From contig NC_064752.1 in assembly GCF_011397635.1 (NCBI RefSeq), positions 4,918,607 to 4,982,606 on the forward strand: DNA of 64,000 nt. The letters are read 5' to 3'. The DNA is from Epinephelus fuscoguttatus (lineage: Eukaryota; Chordata; Actinopteri; Perciformes; Serranidae). Position 1 is the stretch's first letter, and each line of letters starts with the position of its first letter. The notes under the pieces were generated by a model. The model was not told the DNA's origin. It searched no databases and saw only the letters and a list, made by a program, of their open reading frames with translations. Below are positions 33,912 through 44,600 of the stretch, piece by piece. The position numbers and the translations under genes were made by a program.

Positions 33912-34745
33912 CAAAACTAGAACTGCAAGCAGTTATGAAAGGGGGCCAAGCCCCCGTGCCTCACGGAGCCCACGGCTAAGGGCGAGCGCAGGGACGCAGG
34001 CCAACGTCTGAGCCGTGGTATTTGCTGTAATGGGAAATTCGCAGGAAGTGTGAAATGCTGAATGTGTGGCAATTTGGATTTTTTGTAATAAATCACGCCC
34101 ACATTGACCAGTCATGACCACCTTCAATAAATGGCCTCAGGAATGGCCCTACATCATACTGACCGAATTTCGTAGAAATGGGTGTAGCTGTTTAAGAGAT
34201 ATACACTTCCCATATTTGTAGCGCCTCCTAGTGGCCAACATTCGCCAAATTCGGCTCATACCTTCACAGTGTCATGCCAACTAAGGATCTGAGATTTGTC
34301 ATTGATAGCATTAAGTTTGACTGAGATATGCAACAGCTTGCATTTTTATAGCTAGCTACACAAATTTGTCGATTAATAATTTGCGGAATTTTTGACGGAA
34401 CAAAATTCTTTTGATAACTTTACATCAGGTCCAGGTGAAGAGTGTACGTGCCAAGTTTCACGCAGATTGGACAAAATCCCAAGGAGGAGTTCAAAAAAGT
34501 AGGTTTTCCAGTTTTTGCGATTTGTGGGAAAAACAATTATAGGCAGAAGTGTGTGTGGCCAATTGCAAAGTGATTCCGCGCTATTCTGGGAATCTGGGGA
34601 TATAACGTCTTTGAATGTACGACATACGGTGTGGGAGTTATAGGCCAAAATGCGTTGGCCTTGGTTATAGCGCCTCCTGCAGGCGGACATATGTAGTTTT
34701 TGCGTCTGAGGTACGTGCAGGGGTCTGGACCAACCCTCCAAATTG
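33912..34745. mobile_element. Unclassified interspersed repeat inserted in LINE-A
   Basis: It starts near AACTGCAAGCAGTT, a perfect small palindrome, followed by the hairpin-forming GGGGGCCAAGCCCCC. The body includes TAGCGCCTCCTAGTGGCCAA and later a similar GCGCCTCCTGCAGGCGG. This text is common in fish genomes in my recollection. The ends CACC/T are not informative, so Helitron or SINE-like origin stays open. Confidence 0.45.
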
Positions 34746-34861
34746 CACCACCCTCCCTTGCACAGTTTAGCCTGCAGCACCATTTTTATCAATGGAAGAA
34801 TAAAAATAGAGAAAAACTATAAAAATCTTTACAAATATTCTTGATGATTGGAGAGGGAAAA

Positions 34862-34898
34862 TAGTCTGGTGTGGAGACTTTAATGCACATAGCACAGT

Positions 34899-34929
<31 letters not shown>

Positions 34930-35353
34930 GGGGCAGGATGACTCAAATGGGGAAGTAATAGAGGAAATACTAGATGACAAAGGGTTGGTATGTTTAGATA
35001 CTGGTGTAGGCACAAGGGTGTATTTGGCAAGGGGCACAGAGTCATCGATAGATCTCACATTGGTCTCACAACCTTTGGCAGGGAAAAGTAATTGAGAAGT
35101 ATTAAGGAGGAGCACAGTGGGTAGTGATCACTATCCAATATATTTAAGTATAGGAATGGAAAGTGTCATTGATCAGAGCAAGGGAGAGGGGAGATGGAAA
35201 TTTGAGGGAGCAAACTGGGATAAGTTCAGAATACTGAGTGAGGGTAAAATGAGAATGATAAATGTAAATCAGTCGGTTAATGAACTGAACAGTGACATTT
35301 GTAAAAGTATAGCTGAAGCAGCAAAGGAGTCTATTCCAATAAGCAGTGAATAA
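34862..35353 (+). pseudogene. LINE-A AP-type endonuclease fragment
   Basis: The motif CGDFNAHST near 34870 is the Asp/Asn active-site block of APE-type LINE endonucleases. After a (GT)n tract running into 21 G (34897-34933) the frame resumes with SSIDLTLVSQPL and VGSDHYPIYLS, the SDH block. The simple-sequence insertion and a frameshift separate the motifs. Confidence 0.75.
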
Positions 35354-35481
35354 AAGAAAAGATTACTACCATGGTGGACAAATGAATGTACTGAGGCAAT
35401 AAAAGCTCGAAACAAGTCCTTTAAGGTAAAAGAGTTCTTAGTTTTCAGAATTCAATAAATTATAAGAAACAACAGGCAACA

Positions 35482-36894
35482 GTGAGGAGAGTAATAAGAA
35501 GAACAAAAAGAGAGTATTGGAGAAAGTACTGTGAGTCACTTGGTAGGAGTACACCATTGGAAAGAGTGTGGGGTATGATCAAAAGAATGTCAGGTAATAG
35601 GAAAGAATATGGATATCCAGTAATGAAAAATGACAGGAACTTTATAATAGAGGACAAGGAAAAAGCGGAGCTATTAGCACAAATCTTTGCTAAGGTACAC
35701 AGCACAGAAAATTTGAGTAATAAAGAGAAAGAAGGCAGGGAAAAAACAGTATTAGAAAATACTGAAGCAATACAAGGTGAAAAAGAATACAGAAATGTAA
35801 TTAATATGGAGTTTTCAGTGACAGAACTGAATAATGCATTAAAAAAAAGTTGGAAAAACAACTCCGGGAAAAGATAAAATAAGCTATTGTATGTTAGATA
35901 ATCTTAGTGATCAAAGTAAAGAGGTGTTATTGAAATTGTATAATAAGATATGGGAAGAGGGGAACTTATCTAATCACTGGAAAGAATCTATAATTGTTCC
36001 TATTTGTAAGCCAGGTAAGGACTCGAGTTTGCCAGTGAGCTACAGGCCAATAGCTCTAACATCTCATGTGGCAAAACTATGGAAAAATTGATTAATGAAA
36101 GGTTGACTTATTATTTAGAAACAAGGGGAGAATTAAAATGCTATCAAAGTGGATTTAGGAAAGGAAGGAGCATGGTAGATCCTTAGAGCATGAGATAAGG
36201 GGAGCCCATGTAAATAAAAGTATAGTGGCTGTGTTTTTCAATGTGGATAAAGCGTATGATATGATGTGGAAGGAGGGGGTGCTTATTAAATTATATCATA
36301 TGGGAATAAGAAGGAAAGTATTTAGATGGATCAGGAAGATATCAGTAAGAGTGGGTAAAACCTTGAGTGAAAACTACACAGTTGAGAATGGAACCCCTCA
36401 AGGTAGTATTATTAGTCCGATTTTATTTTCAATCATGATAAATGACATATTTAGTAATGTATGCAGTTCTATTGGTGTTTCGTTATTTGCAGATGATGGG
36501 ACCATGGGGGCGAAATATCACATTTATTGTGGGGAAATTGCAGGAGGCTATTGGAAAGGCAGAAGCTTTGGCACTGAAGTGGGGCTTTAGATTTCCAGTT
36601 AACAAAACAACAGTGGTTGTCGTTACCAAAAAGAGAATACAAAATCAAATCAATCTTAAAAAAAAATTTAATGAGCAAGATTTAGAAATAGTGGATTGTT
36701 TTAAGTATTTAGGTATTTGGTTTGACAGAAGGATTACTTGGAGAACACATATTGAAAAAGTAGTAGGAAAGTGTAAAAAGATATTGAATATTGTTAGGTG
36801 TTTGAAAGGAAGAGATTGGGGAGCACATAGAGCATCACTGAAAACAGTATATATTGGTTTAATCAGGTCAGTATTAGATTATGGATGTATATGA
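35482..36894 (+). pseudogene. LINE-A reverse transcriptase
   Basis: Blocks in order: VPICKPGKDSSLPVSYRPIA (35995-36055), FFNVDKAYDMMWK with the first catalytic Asp changed to FFNVDKA-type spacing (36234-36275), NGTPQGSIISPILFSIM (near 36386), FADDGTMG (near 36484) and the thumb DCFKYLGIWFDRRITW (near 36695). Several frames must be joined, and stops interrupt it at about 36091, 36590 and 36894, so no enzyme could be made. Confidence 0.8.
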
Positions 36895-37310
36895 ATCTGC
36901 ATCAAAAACAATGTGGATAGCATACAGTATCAAGCACTAAGAGTGTGTTGTGGTGCAAAGAAAACCCCTCCAGTGTCAGCCTTGCAAGTAGAGATGGGTG
37001 AAATGCCTCTAGAAATTAGAAGAGAGCAAATATCACTGATATATTGGGCACATTTAAGGAGACATGGAGAAAAACATCCAGCTCAGAATATTTTAAAACT
37101 ATGTCAAGAGAAAGAAAGAAGAAAGGTACAAAGTTTTGGATGGACAATTGAAAACCGGGTTAAAGAAAGTAGGATAGCTGATAAAAATATGCGTAAAACA
37201 GTTCCACTTTCTATTGTCCCACCTTGGACACTGGAAGAGGCAATTATTGATTTGAGATTATTAAAGAAAGAAAAAGGGAAAAGTGTGAGTGTGATTGAAG
37301 TGAACAAATA

Positions 37311-38165
37311 GAAAATACAGTCAGTTTATTAACATATATGCAGATGCATCCAAATCAGGGCAAAACAGGGTAGCAATAGTATTTGTAGTTCCAGATTTAA
37401 ATATTGTATCGAATAAAAGAATCAATGATGACTTAGCAGTATACACAGGTGAGCTAATGGCCATTTATATGGCATTGAACTGGATACAAGAAGTCAGACC
37501 AGGCAAAGTGCTTACAGCATCAGATTCCAGTAATGCATTGGTCAGTATTAAACATATTCAGTAAGATACAAGACATGATATAATATTCGAGATAGCACAT
37601 ATATTACAGGGAATAAAGAGAGCAGGAGTAGAGATCAAGTTCATTTGGGTTCCAGCACATATAGGATTTGAGGGGAATGAACTGGCGGATACGTATGCCA
37701 AGAGTGCAACAAGAAAAGAACAAATATCAATGGTTGTAACATACAGTAAAGCCGAGACTGAAAGTATAGTAAAGTCAGAGATGAAGAAGAAATGGCAGAA
37801 GCAATGGGACAGAGAGAGTAGAGGTCGACAGTTTTAGGAATGTTGGAGAAATGAGAGAAAGTCATAGGAGCAGCAAGGAAGAAGACGTCATATCACGCAT
37901 GAGATTTGGTCATACAGGGTTAAATAGCACATTATTCATAATACAGAAAGGAAACTGTGAACATTGTGGGTCAGGAGAAACTGTAGAACATATCCTCTTC
38001 CAGTGTTCAAACTACCAAACACAGAGAAACACCATCAAAGCAGCATTCCAGAGAAATGAGATACCGTTTGATGTAGCAGATCTATTGAGGAGAAACTCAG
38101 GAGATGTTGTGTTTGGGGAGATTTTCAGGTTTTTGGAAGCAACAGGGCTCGTAAATAGAATTTAA
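37311..38165 (+). pseudogene. LINE-A RNase H and C-terminal zinc motif
   Basis: RNase H blocks are INIYADASKSG (first Asp), YTGELMAIYMAL (Glu), LTASDSSNAL (second Asp) and FIWVPAHIGFEGNELAD. A TAA interrupts after SIKHIQ (near 37562). Further on, CEHCGSGETVEHILFQC is the Cys-Cys-His-Cys motif of I-group LINEs, and the frame ends ATGLVNRI at 38165. Confidence 0.8.
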
Positions 38166-38319
38166 TACGTAGATATTCTGTTCCACACTCCAGTCCAGAA
38201 GGTGGCGGTAATGCACGTAAAAGTTGTTTGCTAACCGCCATGTAACGAAAGAAGAAGAAGAAGAAGAAGGAGTTAAACCCACCTCGAGCCACATTTACTG
38301 TAGCCTACATTAGACAACA

Positions 38320-39907
38320 ATGTGTTCAGCTGAGTCTTTGAGAGAGTTTGTCAACGAGCGACTAACTGCTGCTGCTGAAGAAATATTGGGAGTTTTTCAA
38401 AGAAGCATCGTCGAGTACGAGGAAGAGATCGATCGTCAGCGCAGACTGTTGGATATGGTTTTGAAGCCTGAAATCAAGTTACACAGGACAGGTGTGTGAA
38501 AGCTAATTGAAGTAATTTACTGGCATGTGTGTATATTTGCTGTAGCATGAGATTAGTATGCTGTTGGTGTTGTTGTGTGTCCCTCCAGAGCTCCCACAGC
38601 AACATGTGTGTAAGGAGGAGGAGGAGGTTGTCCCTGAGCAGCAGCTCTGTATTGAGGAGAGGAAGTCCAGTGTGGAGCAAGAGGAGCCAGAGCCTCCAGA
38701 GATTAAAGAGGAAGAGGAGGAAGTGTGCAGCAGTCAGGAGGGAGAGCAGCTTGTAGTGAAGCAGGAGACTGATGGCTTTATGTTGAGTCCTGCTGATGAG
38801 GAAAGTGAGCAGAGTGAAGATCAGACTCTGGACTTCATTCATGATGACACTCAAAGTGCAGCAGAGAAAGAGTCTGTATTTAAAATGCCAGTTATAAGCT
38901 CTGTGATACCAACCAGTGAGCACCAGCTGCTCTGTCACAACTGTGATGTAGTTGAGAGGCAAGATGAGGAAGAATACCAGCATGGAGACTCAGGATCAAC
39001 TAGAAACACAGAGCTTCAAGCAGAGAAAAGACATCATGAAAGTGAAATGAACAGTAACAGTCCACACACCTCTGCTGTGATAAACTTAAATACAGGTAAA
39101 AAGCCTTTAAAATGTGACGTATGTGGGAAAGTTTTTGAGTGCAAGTCAAAATTGCAGAGACACCTGAACAGCCACACAGGTGAGAAGCCGATTACTTGCA
39201 AAACATGTGGGACAAGAGTCAATGACACATCAGCATTGAGCGCTCATATAAGAACTCACACAGGTGAGAAGCCATACATTTGTAAAGTATGTGGGAGAGC
39301 TTTCGGACGTAATGGTCACTTGTTAGTCCACATGAGGACTCACACAGGTGAGAAGCCATATACATGCAAAACATGTGGGAGAGGTTTTACAGAGAAACGT
39401 TGCCTGATTCTCCACATGAGAATCCACACAGGTGAGAAGCCATACCTTTGCAAGACCTGCGGGAAAAGATTCAAAGACGCATCAGTATTGAAAAGGCATT
39501 GTAGAATCCACACAGGTGAGAAGCCACATATTTGTAAAGTATGTGGGAGAGCTTTCGGACATAATGCTCACTTGTTAGTCCACATGAGGATTCATTCAGG
39601 TGAGAAGCCATATACTTGTAACATATGTGGGAGAGCTTTCGGACGTAATGATGTCTTGTTAGTCCACATGAGGACTCACACAGGTGAGAAGCCGTATACT
39701 TGCAAAACATGTGGGAGACACTTCAGATCTATCAGTAACTTGACAGTCCACATGAGGACGCACACAGGTGTAAAGGTGCATGACTTGAGCACAGAGGTTC
39801 CAGTTGAAGTCACACATATACAGGAGAGAGACGGTTTACATGCAAAACATGTGGCAGAGCTTTCAGAGGCCTGTTCCATAAAGCATGCTAAGAAAAGTGG
39901 GGAGTGA
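38320..39907 (+). CDS. ZNF-A: C2H2 zinc-finger protein, 8 fingers
   Basis: Two exons: 38320-38491 (57 codons plus 1 nt, donor GTGTGTG) and 38589-39907 (acceptor CCCTCCAG), giving 496 residues. I chose the ATG at 38320 because the upstream exon encodes the conserved teleost N-terminus MCSAESLREFVNERL, a probable coiled coil (VEYEEEIDRQRRLLD), and joins in phase; an in-frame Met at 38558 lies in the intron. Exon 2 starts ELPQQHVCKEEE and has an acidic linker (residues about 58-180). Eight fingers follow: the first CDVCGKVF, the last CKTCGRHF, joined by TGEKP linkers. Finger 2 has lost the usual Phe (CGTRVNDTS). It should be a nuclear DNA-binding protein; target unknown. The C-terminal tail is a frameshifted finger. 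Confidence 0.88.
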
Positions 39908-40542
39908 AGTCCAAATCCTGAATTTTAATTGAAATTGCAGGTCTGGAAAAGTTAAACTAGTGAGATAAAGAACAAAAGGAAGAGACTGCTTTAAAGTCTG
40001 AATGAATTTTATACTTGCAAGAGTCATGGAAAACCTGGAAAAGTCATGAAATTAGTCAAAATCATTATAAGTCACAGAACTTGTTTGTGTATAGTGAAAT
40101 TATTAGAATCATCTTCAGTGGATAACCCTCCATATAATGTAACATAATGGCAAATTCATTTTCTGCAGCTGGCGTCTTAATGTAGCTTTAATATGCGTCG
40201 ATGTGTGACAATGTTTGTTTACCATCAGGTGTGTTTTGTCATGTTCTCCCTCAGTTTGTCTCTCCCTTCCTGTGTGCCAATTATGTTTACATAGAGTTTG
40301 AATCTGATGTTTGAAAAACGGCGGTCAAGTGAGGAAAGAAAAAGAAAATTCTTCATGATGAGTCCTTGAAAAGTCATGAAAAAGTTTAGAAATATTGTCC
40401 ATGAAAATGTGAGCGGAACCTGTAATTAAAAGTATGAGTGATTTTGCAGTGAGCACAGTAATAAACTGATCCCAGAAGATTTGTCCTGTTGCTGTGATCT
40501 TTTGTCAGGGTGTCTACGGGTCCTTTGAAATGTCTTAGATTA
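39908..40542 (+). other. ZNF-A 3' UTR and flank
   Basis: This flank is nearly identical in all four ZNF copies and contains an AATAAA at 40460-40465. It ends abruptly at LINE-B. Confidence 0.7.
40460..40465 (+). promoter_or_regulatory. Polyadenylation signal, ZNF-A
   Basis: AATAAA about 550 bases after the stop codon, followed by a GT-rich stretch (TTGTCCTGTTGCTGTG). The same signal is conserved at 46999, 57238 and 62532. Confidence 0.6.
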
Positions 40543-43500
40543 ACGAGCAAGTCATAGAGGAATTTATTGTGGATAAAAGCTTAGTATGTATGAATGATGG
40601 GAGAGGTACCAGGTATAATAGTGTGCAAAACACAGAAAGTGCAATTGATTTAACATTTGTATCAGAAGAAGTCTCTGGTGTTACCACATGGAAGGTGTTA
40701 AGTAAATCAACAATAGGTCGTGATCATTACCCTGTAATAATTAAGACTGGAGTAGAAGTTCACTAAGATGAGGATCTAAGACTACCAAGATGTAAATTAG
40801 ATAAAGCAAATTGTGAGGTTTATCAAAAGCTATGTAAGGATAAATGTGAGCTGTTAAACAAAGAAGATTTCTCAGATGGGGATGAATTCAATAACAAGCT
40901 GGTAGCAGTCATAGTACAAGCAGCAGAGGAAAGTATACCAAGGGGTGCTGGGAGCAGAGGTAAAAAGACTGTGCCATGGTGGGATGCAAACTGTAGGGCG
41001 GCTGTTAAAAGAAGAAACAGGGCTTTCAGGCAGTTAAAAAAGCATCATTCACTGGAAACTCTAAATAACTATAAAAGGTTCCAGGCGGTTGTCCAGAGGA
41101 CCATAAGAGCAACTGAACATGAATACTGGAGGTAATATTGTAATAAAATTGTAAGAGAGACGTCATCATCTGATGTATGGGGGATGCTTAGACGAATGAG
41201 CAGAATCAAGAGCCATTATACAATTCCAGCATTAATTAGTGGCAATAAAACAGCAGTCAGTAATAGGGATAAAAGTGAACTTTTGGCAGAAACATTAGTT
41301 AAAGTACACAATTCAAATAATTTATCAGTCAGAGCCAGACAGTGCAGGGACAACACTCTTGCCATGAGTCCAGATGTGAATGTACAGAGAATCACCCCAA
41401 TAGATGATTTAGATGTACCCTTTAATTTATTTGAGTTAAGGAGGGCACTCTTAAAGGCACAGCAATCATCTCCAGGAAAGGATAGTATCTGTTATAGTAT
41501 GCTAGCCCACATGGAAGATAGTGCACTTAAAGTAGTCTTAAGACTATTCAACAGGGTCTGGCAAACTGGCAAAATACCAGTAGCATGGAAACAAGCAACC
41601 ATAGTGCCAATAGTAAAGCCTGGGAAAGATCCATCAGACCCATCAAGTTACAGACCAATAGCACTCACATCACAGTTAGGGAAAACTATGGAGCGTATGG
41701 TGACAGGCAGACTCACCACGGATTCAATATTATGCCTGGAGTCAGAAATCAAAAAAGCTCAAACAAATGGGGAGATGGTGATAGCTGTCTTTTTTGATGT
41801 TGAAAAAGCATACGACATGTTGTGGAAGGAGGGACTGCTGATCAAGTTAAGTAAATAAGGTGTGGGTGGTAGGCTCTATAACTGGGTGATGGACTTCTTA
41901 TTGGACAGGATAATAGAAGTCAGGGTGGGTACAGAGTACTCAAAGTTATATAAAGTTGAAAATGGAACCCCTCAAGGCAGTGTTTGCAGTCCACTACTAT
42001 TCAATATAATGATTAATGACATCTTTGAAAAAGTTGAAAGAAATGTAGGGAAGTCCTTATATGCAGACGACGGGGCCTTATGGATAAGAGGACGAAATTT
42101 AACATTTATCCAGAATAAAAAATGCAGACAGCAATTATGGCAGTGGAGCAGTGGGCGAACGACTGGGGCTTTACGATGTGTGCTGCAAAGACACAAGTGA
42201 TATGCTTTTCCAGACGACATAAAGACGTGACTGTAAAATGATATGGTCAAACACTCGAGCAGGTCAAGGTAGTTCAATTCCTAGGGGTGATATTTGATGA
42301 AAAGCTGACCTGGAAACAGCATATTAACAAAGTCACAGAGAAATGTAAGAAGGTTAATAACCTCTTAAGATGTCTGTCAGGAAGGGACTGGGGAGCTACC
42401 AGAACAGCACTATTAAAAGTATATAAAGCATTAATGAGATCAGTATTGGACTATGGATGTATAGCATATATGTCAGCAGCAGACAACCGCCTGAATAGAG
42501 TGGAGGTGGAGCAGGCACAGGCATTAAGGGTCTGCAGTGGAGCCTTTAGAACCTCCCCAGTGGCTGCCATGCAAGTGGAGATAGGAGAACAACCATTAAG
42601 AAGAATAAGAAGATCTGCAATAATGTTAACATATTGGGTCGATCTTCAGGGACACTGTTATGGAAGCGAATCGTGACTAATATTTAAATTAAAATGTATT
42701 TGCAGAAATGCTTTTTCATTTTAAGAATGTGGCTGCATTATTTGACTCATAAATAAAATTAATCATCAATCAGGATGTCGGCTCCAATAGGCAGCGGCAG
42801 TCAACGCGGCGTCTATGTATATATGTCTATGGGGCAGACCACGAAAATGAAATAGCAATGTCTTCTTTGTTTTCTTTTTGATTATGGCATAAAATGTGCA
42901 GTCTTGAAGAAGAAAATGCAAATGCAATAGGATGATTGATTATTTATTTTCTTTATGAGTCAAATAATGCAGCCACATTCTTAAAATGAAAAAGCATTTC
43001 TGTAAATGCATTTTAATTTTCAAATTTTACATTTCAAATTGAATTTTGGTATTTATTTGCTGGGGCATATTTTGAAAATTAAATCTCAAATGACTTTTTC
43101 ATTTTAATGAAGTAAAAGAATGAGCAGTTTTGAAGAAGAAAATTAAAATGCAAATAGGATATTAGTCACGATTCGCTTCCATACACTGTAGCTCACACCC
43201 TGCTAAAGCAATCTCAGAGGATCGTTGGGAACACAATGAAAGTAGGTGTTTCAGTTTTGGATGGGTAGGAAATGCTCAAGCAGAGAGCCTTGGTCTGTGC
43301 AACATAGCATATAGCCCAACAGTCCCATATCCAGACATCCCTCCATGGTTATTTGTGACTCCTGCTGTTGATTTGAATATATGACAAGAGCTGAAAAGGA
43401 ATTCAAAGCAAACACAGGCTGAGAGGATTGTAGATGTGTACATAGAACAGCATTTTAATGATAAAACTAGGATTTTAACTGACGACTCAAAAGACCCTGA

Positions 43501-44488
43501 GACCGGAGGGACAGCAGCTGCCATCTACATTCCAACATGTAGAAATAACCATTAAGAAAAGAACCCCTGATCATCTTTCAGTATATACAGTTGAGCTCCT
43601 AGCTATTATGACAGTGATGCAGTGGATAGAGGAAAACAACATTAGAAAAGCAGTCATCGCATCAGATAGCTGGGCAGCACTCACTAGCATTGAATCCGTT
43701 AAGTCCTGCAGGCTAGATCTGGTTTTCAAATTCATCACTTCATTTACAGAATGTTCAATAAGGGCATGACTGTCTGCTTTGTTTGGGTTCCTGCTCATGC
43801 AGGAGTAGAGGGAAACGAGGATGCAGATATTTTGGCAAAGAAAGCACTTAAATCAACAGCAGTCAATATGGAAGTTCTTTTAAGTAAAACTGAAGGCAAA
43901 ACATTTATCAAAAAACAGATGCGCAAAAATATGGCAGGAGTACTGGGAACTGAATGAAAGTGGGAGGCATTTGTTCAACATCCAAAAACACGTTGGTTTG
44001 GGAAGAAGGCTGAGCGGGAGCTGGAAAGAGGAGACAGTCATCACCCGTCTAAGGATAGGGCACACTGGGTTTAACCAGTCATTGTGGAGGACAGGGAGAC
44101 ATTGAACTGGTCTCTGCGCAAAATGTAGTTGTCCAGAAACTGTGCAACATGCGTTGCTTGAGTGCAGGGGATATTTGGAGGAGAGGAAGACACTGGCAGC
44201 AACACTGGAAGAAGCTAAGCTTAAACTCAGCATAGGAAACCTCACTGGGGCAGAAGCAGAGGGCAAAACATCTAAGCATGTTATGAAATACCTAAGGGAC
44301 ACTGGATTAATGAAGAGGATATAGAACTTTGTATTTGTCTTTACCTGTCTGTTTTGTTTTGTTCTGTTTTGTTTTGACTGCCACCCTCCTGTTCCACACT
44401 CCAGTCCGGTAGGTGGCGGTAATGCACCCGATAAGCTGGTTGCCAACCGCCATCTAATCGGAAGAAGAAGAAGAAGAAGAAGAAGAAG
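40543..44488 (+). mobile_element. LINE-B: 5'-truncated I/Nimb-type LINE with RNase H
   Basis: It begins within the endonuclease (after ATGTCTTAG) and ends with the tail GTAGGTGGCGGTAATGCACC and (GAA)n. Fragments: endonuclease SAIDLTFVSEEV and GRDHYPVI (40620-40740); RT in pieces 41184-41858 and 41862-42200 with FFDVEKAYDMLWK, NGTPQGSVCSPLLF and YADDGALW; thumb 42287-42650; RNase H 43449-43920, whose first motif reads ILTDDSKD rather than the usual DGS; zinc motif near 44100. Stops shared with LINE-C lie at 40764 (after VH), 41134 (after EYWR) and 41856 (after LSK). A stretch of about 80 bases present in LINE-C is missing near 41712. A foldback element splits it at 42659. Confidence 0.88.
42659..43182. 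mobile_element. Foldback MITE inside LINE-B
   Basis: LINE-C has an empty site here, so the insertion is directly visible. ACACTGT is duplicated at 42652-42658 and 43183-43189. The ends TATGGAAGCGAATCGTGACT and their complement form the inverted repeats, and longer arms (AAAAAGCATTTCTG / CAGAAATGCTTTTT, and ATTCTTAAAATG) also pair across the centre. The 7- to 8-bp duplication suggests a hAT-like enzyme. Confidence 0.85.
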
Positions 44489-44600
44489 CAAACAAAACAA
44501 AGGCGGCAGTCGTGTTTCCCAAATGAGTGAGTTAACTTCGGGAGGTTAATCTATGAGTTAAACCTCGAGCCACATTTACTGTAGCCTACATTAGACAACA

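Larger units (their letters stand above)
33305..38269 (+). mobile_element. LINE-A: I/Nimb-type LINE with RNase H, decayed
   Basis: In order: ORF1 with zinc knuckles (33427-33693), an inserted repeat (33912-34745), AP-type endonuclease (34862-35353), reverse transcriptase (35482-36890), RNase H (37330-37835), a Cys-His zinc motif (37851-38165) and a 3' UTR with GGTGGCGGTAATGCACG and (GAA)n to 38269. ORF1, AP endonuclease, RT, then RNase H, ending in a short repeat tail, is the plan of I-group LINEs, including Nimb in fish. The element is divergent from LINE-B and LINE-C. Frameshifts and stops run through all parts. The 5' end is approximate and probably truncated. Confidence 0.85.

Noticed and set aside
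38558-38588. ATG at 38558 (and 44839, 55250, 60213) as ZNF start
   Set aside because: It lies in the intron just before the acceptor CCCTCCAG; exon 1 with the conserved N-terminus joins exon 2 in phase in all four copies.
38474-38983. Minus-strand frames of about 125-169 codons opposite each ZNF exon 2 (also 44755, 60129)
   Set aside because: They are shadows of the acidic GAG/GAA-rich coding strand, giving Leu-rich text, and they recur at each paralog because the sense strand is conserved.
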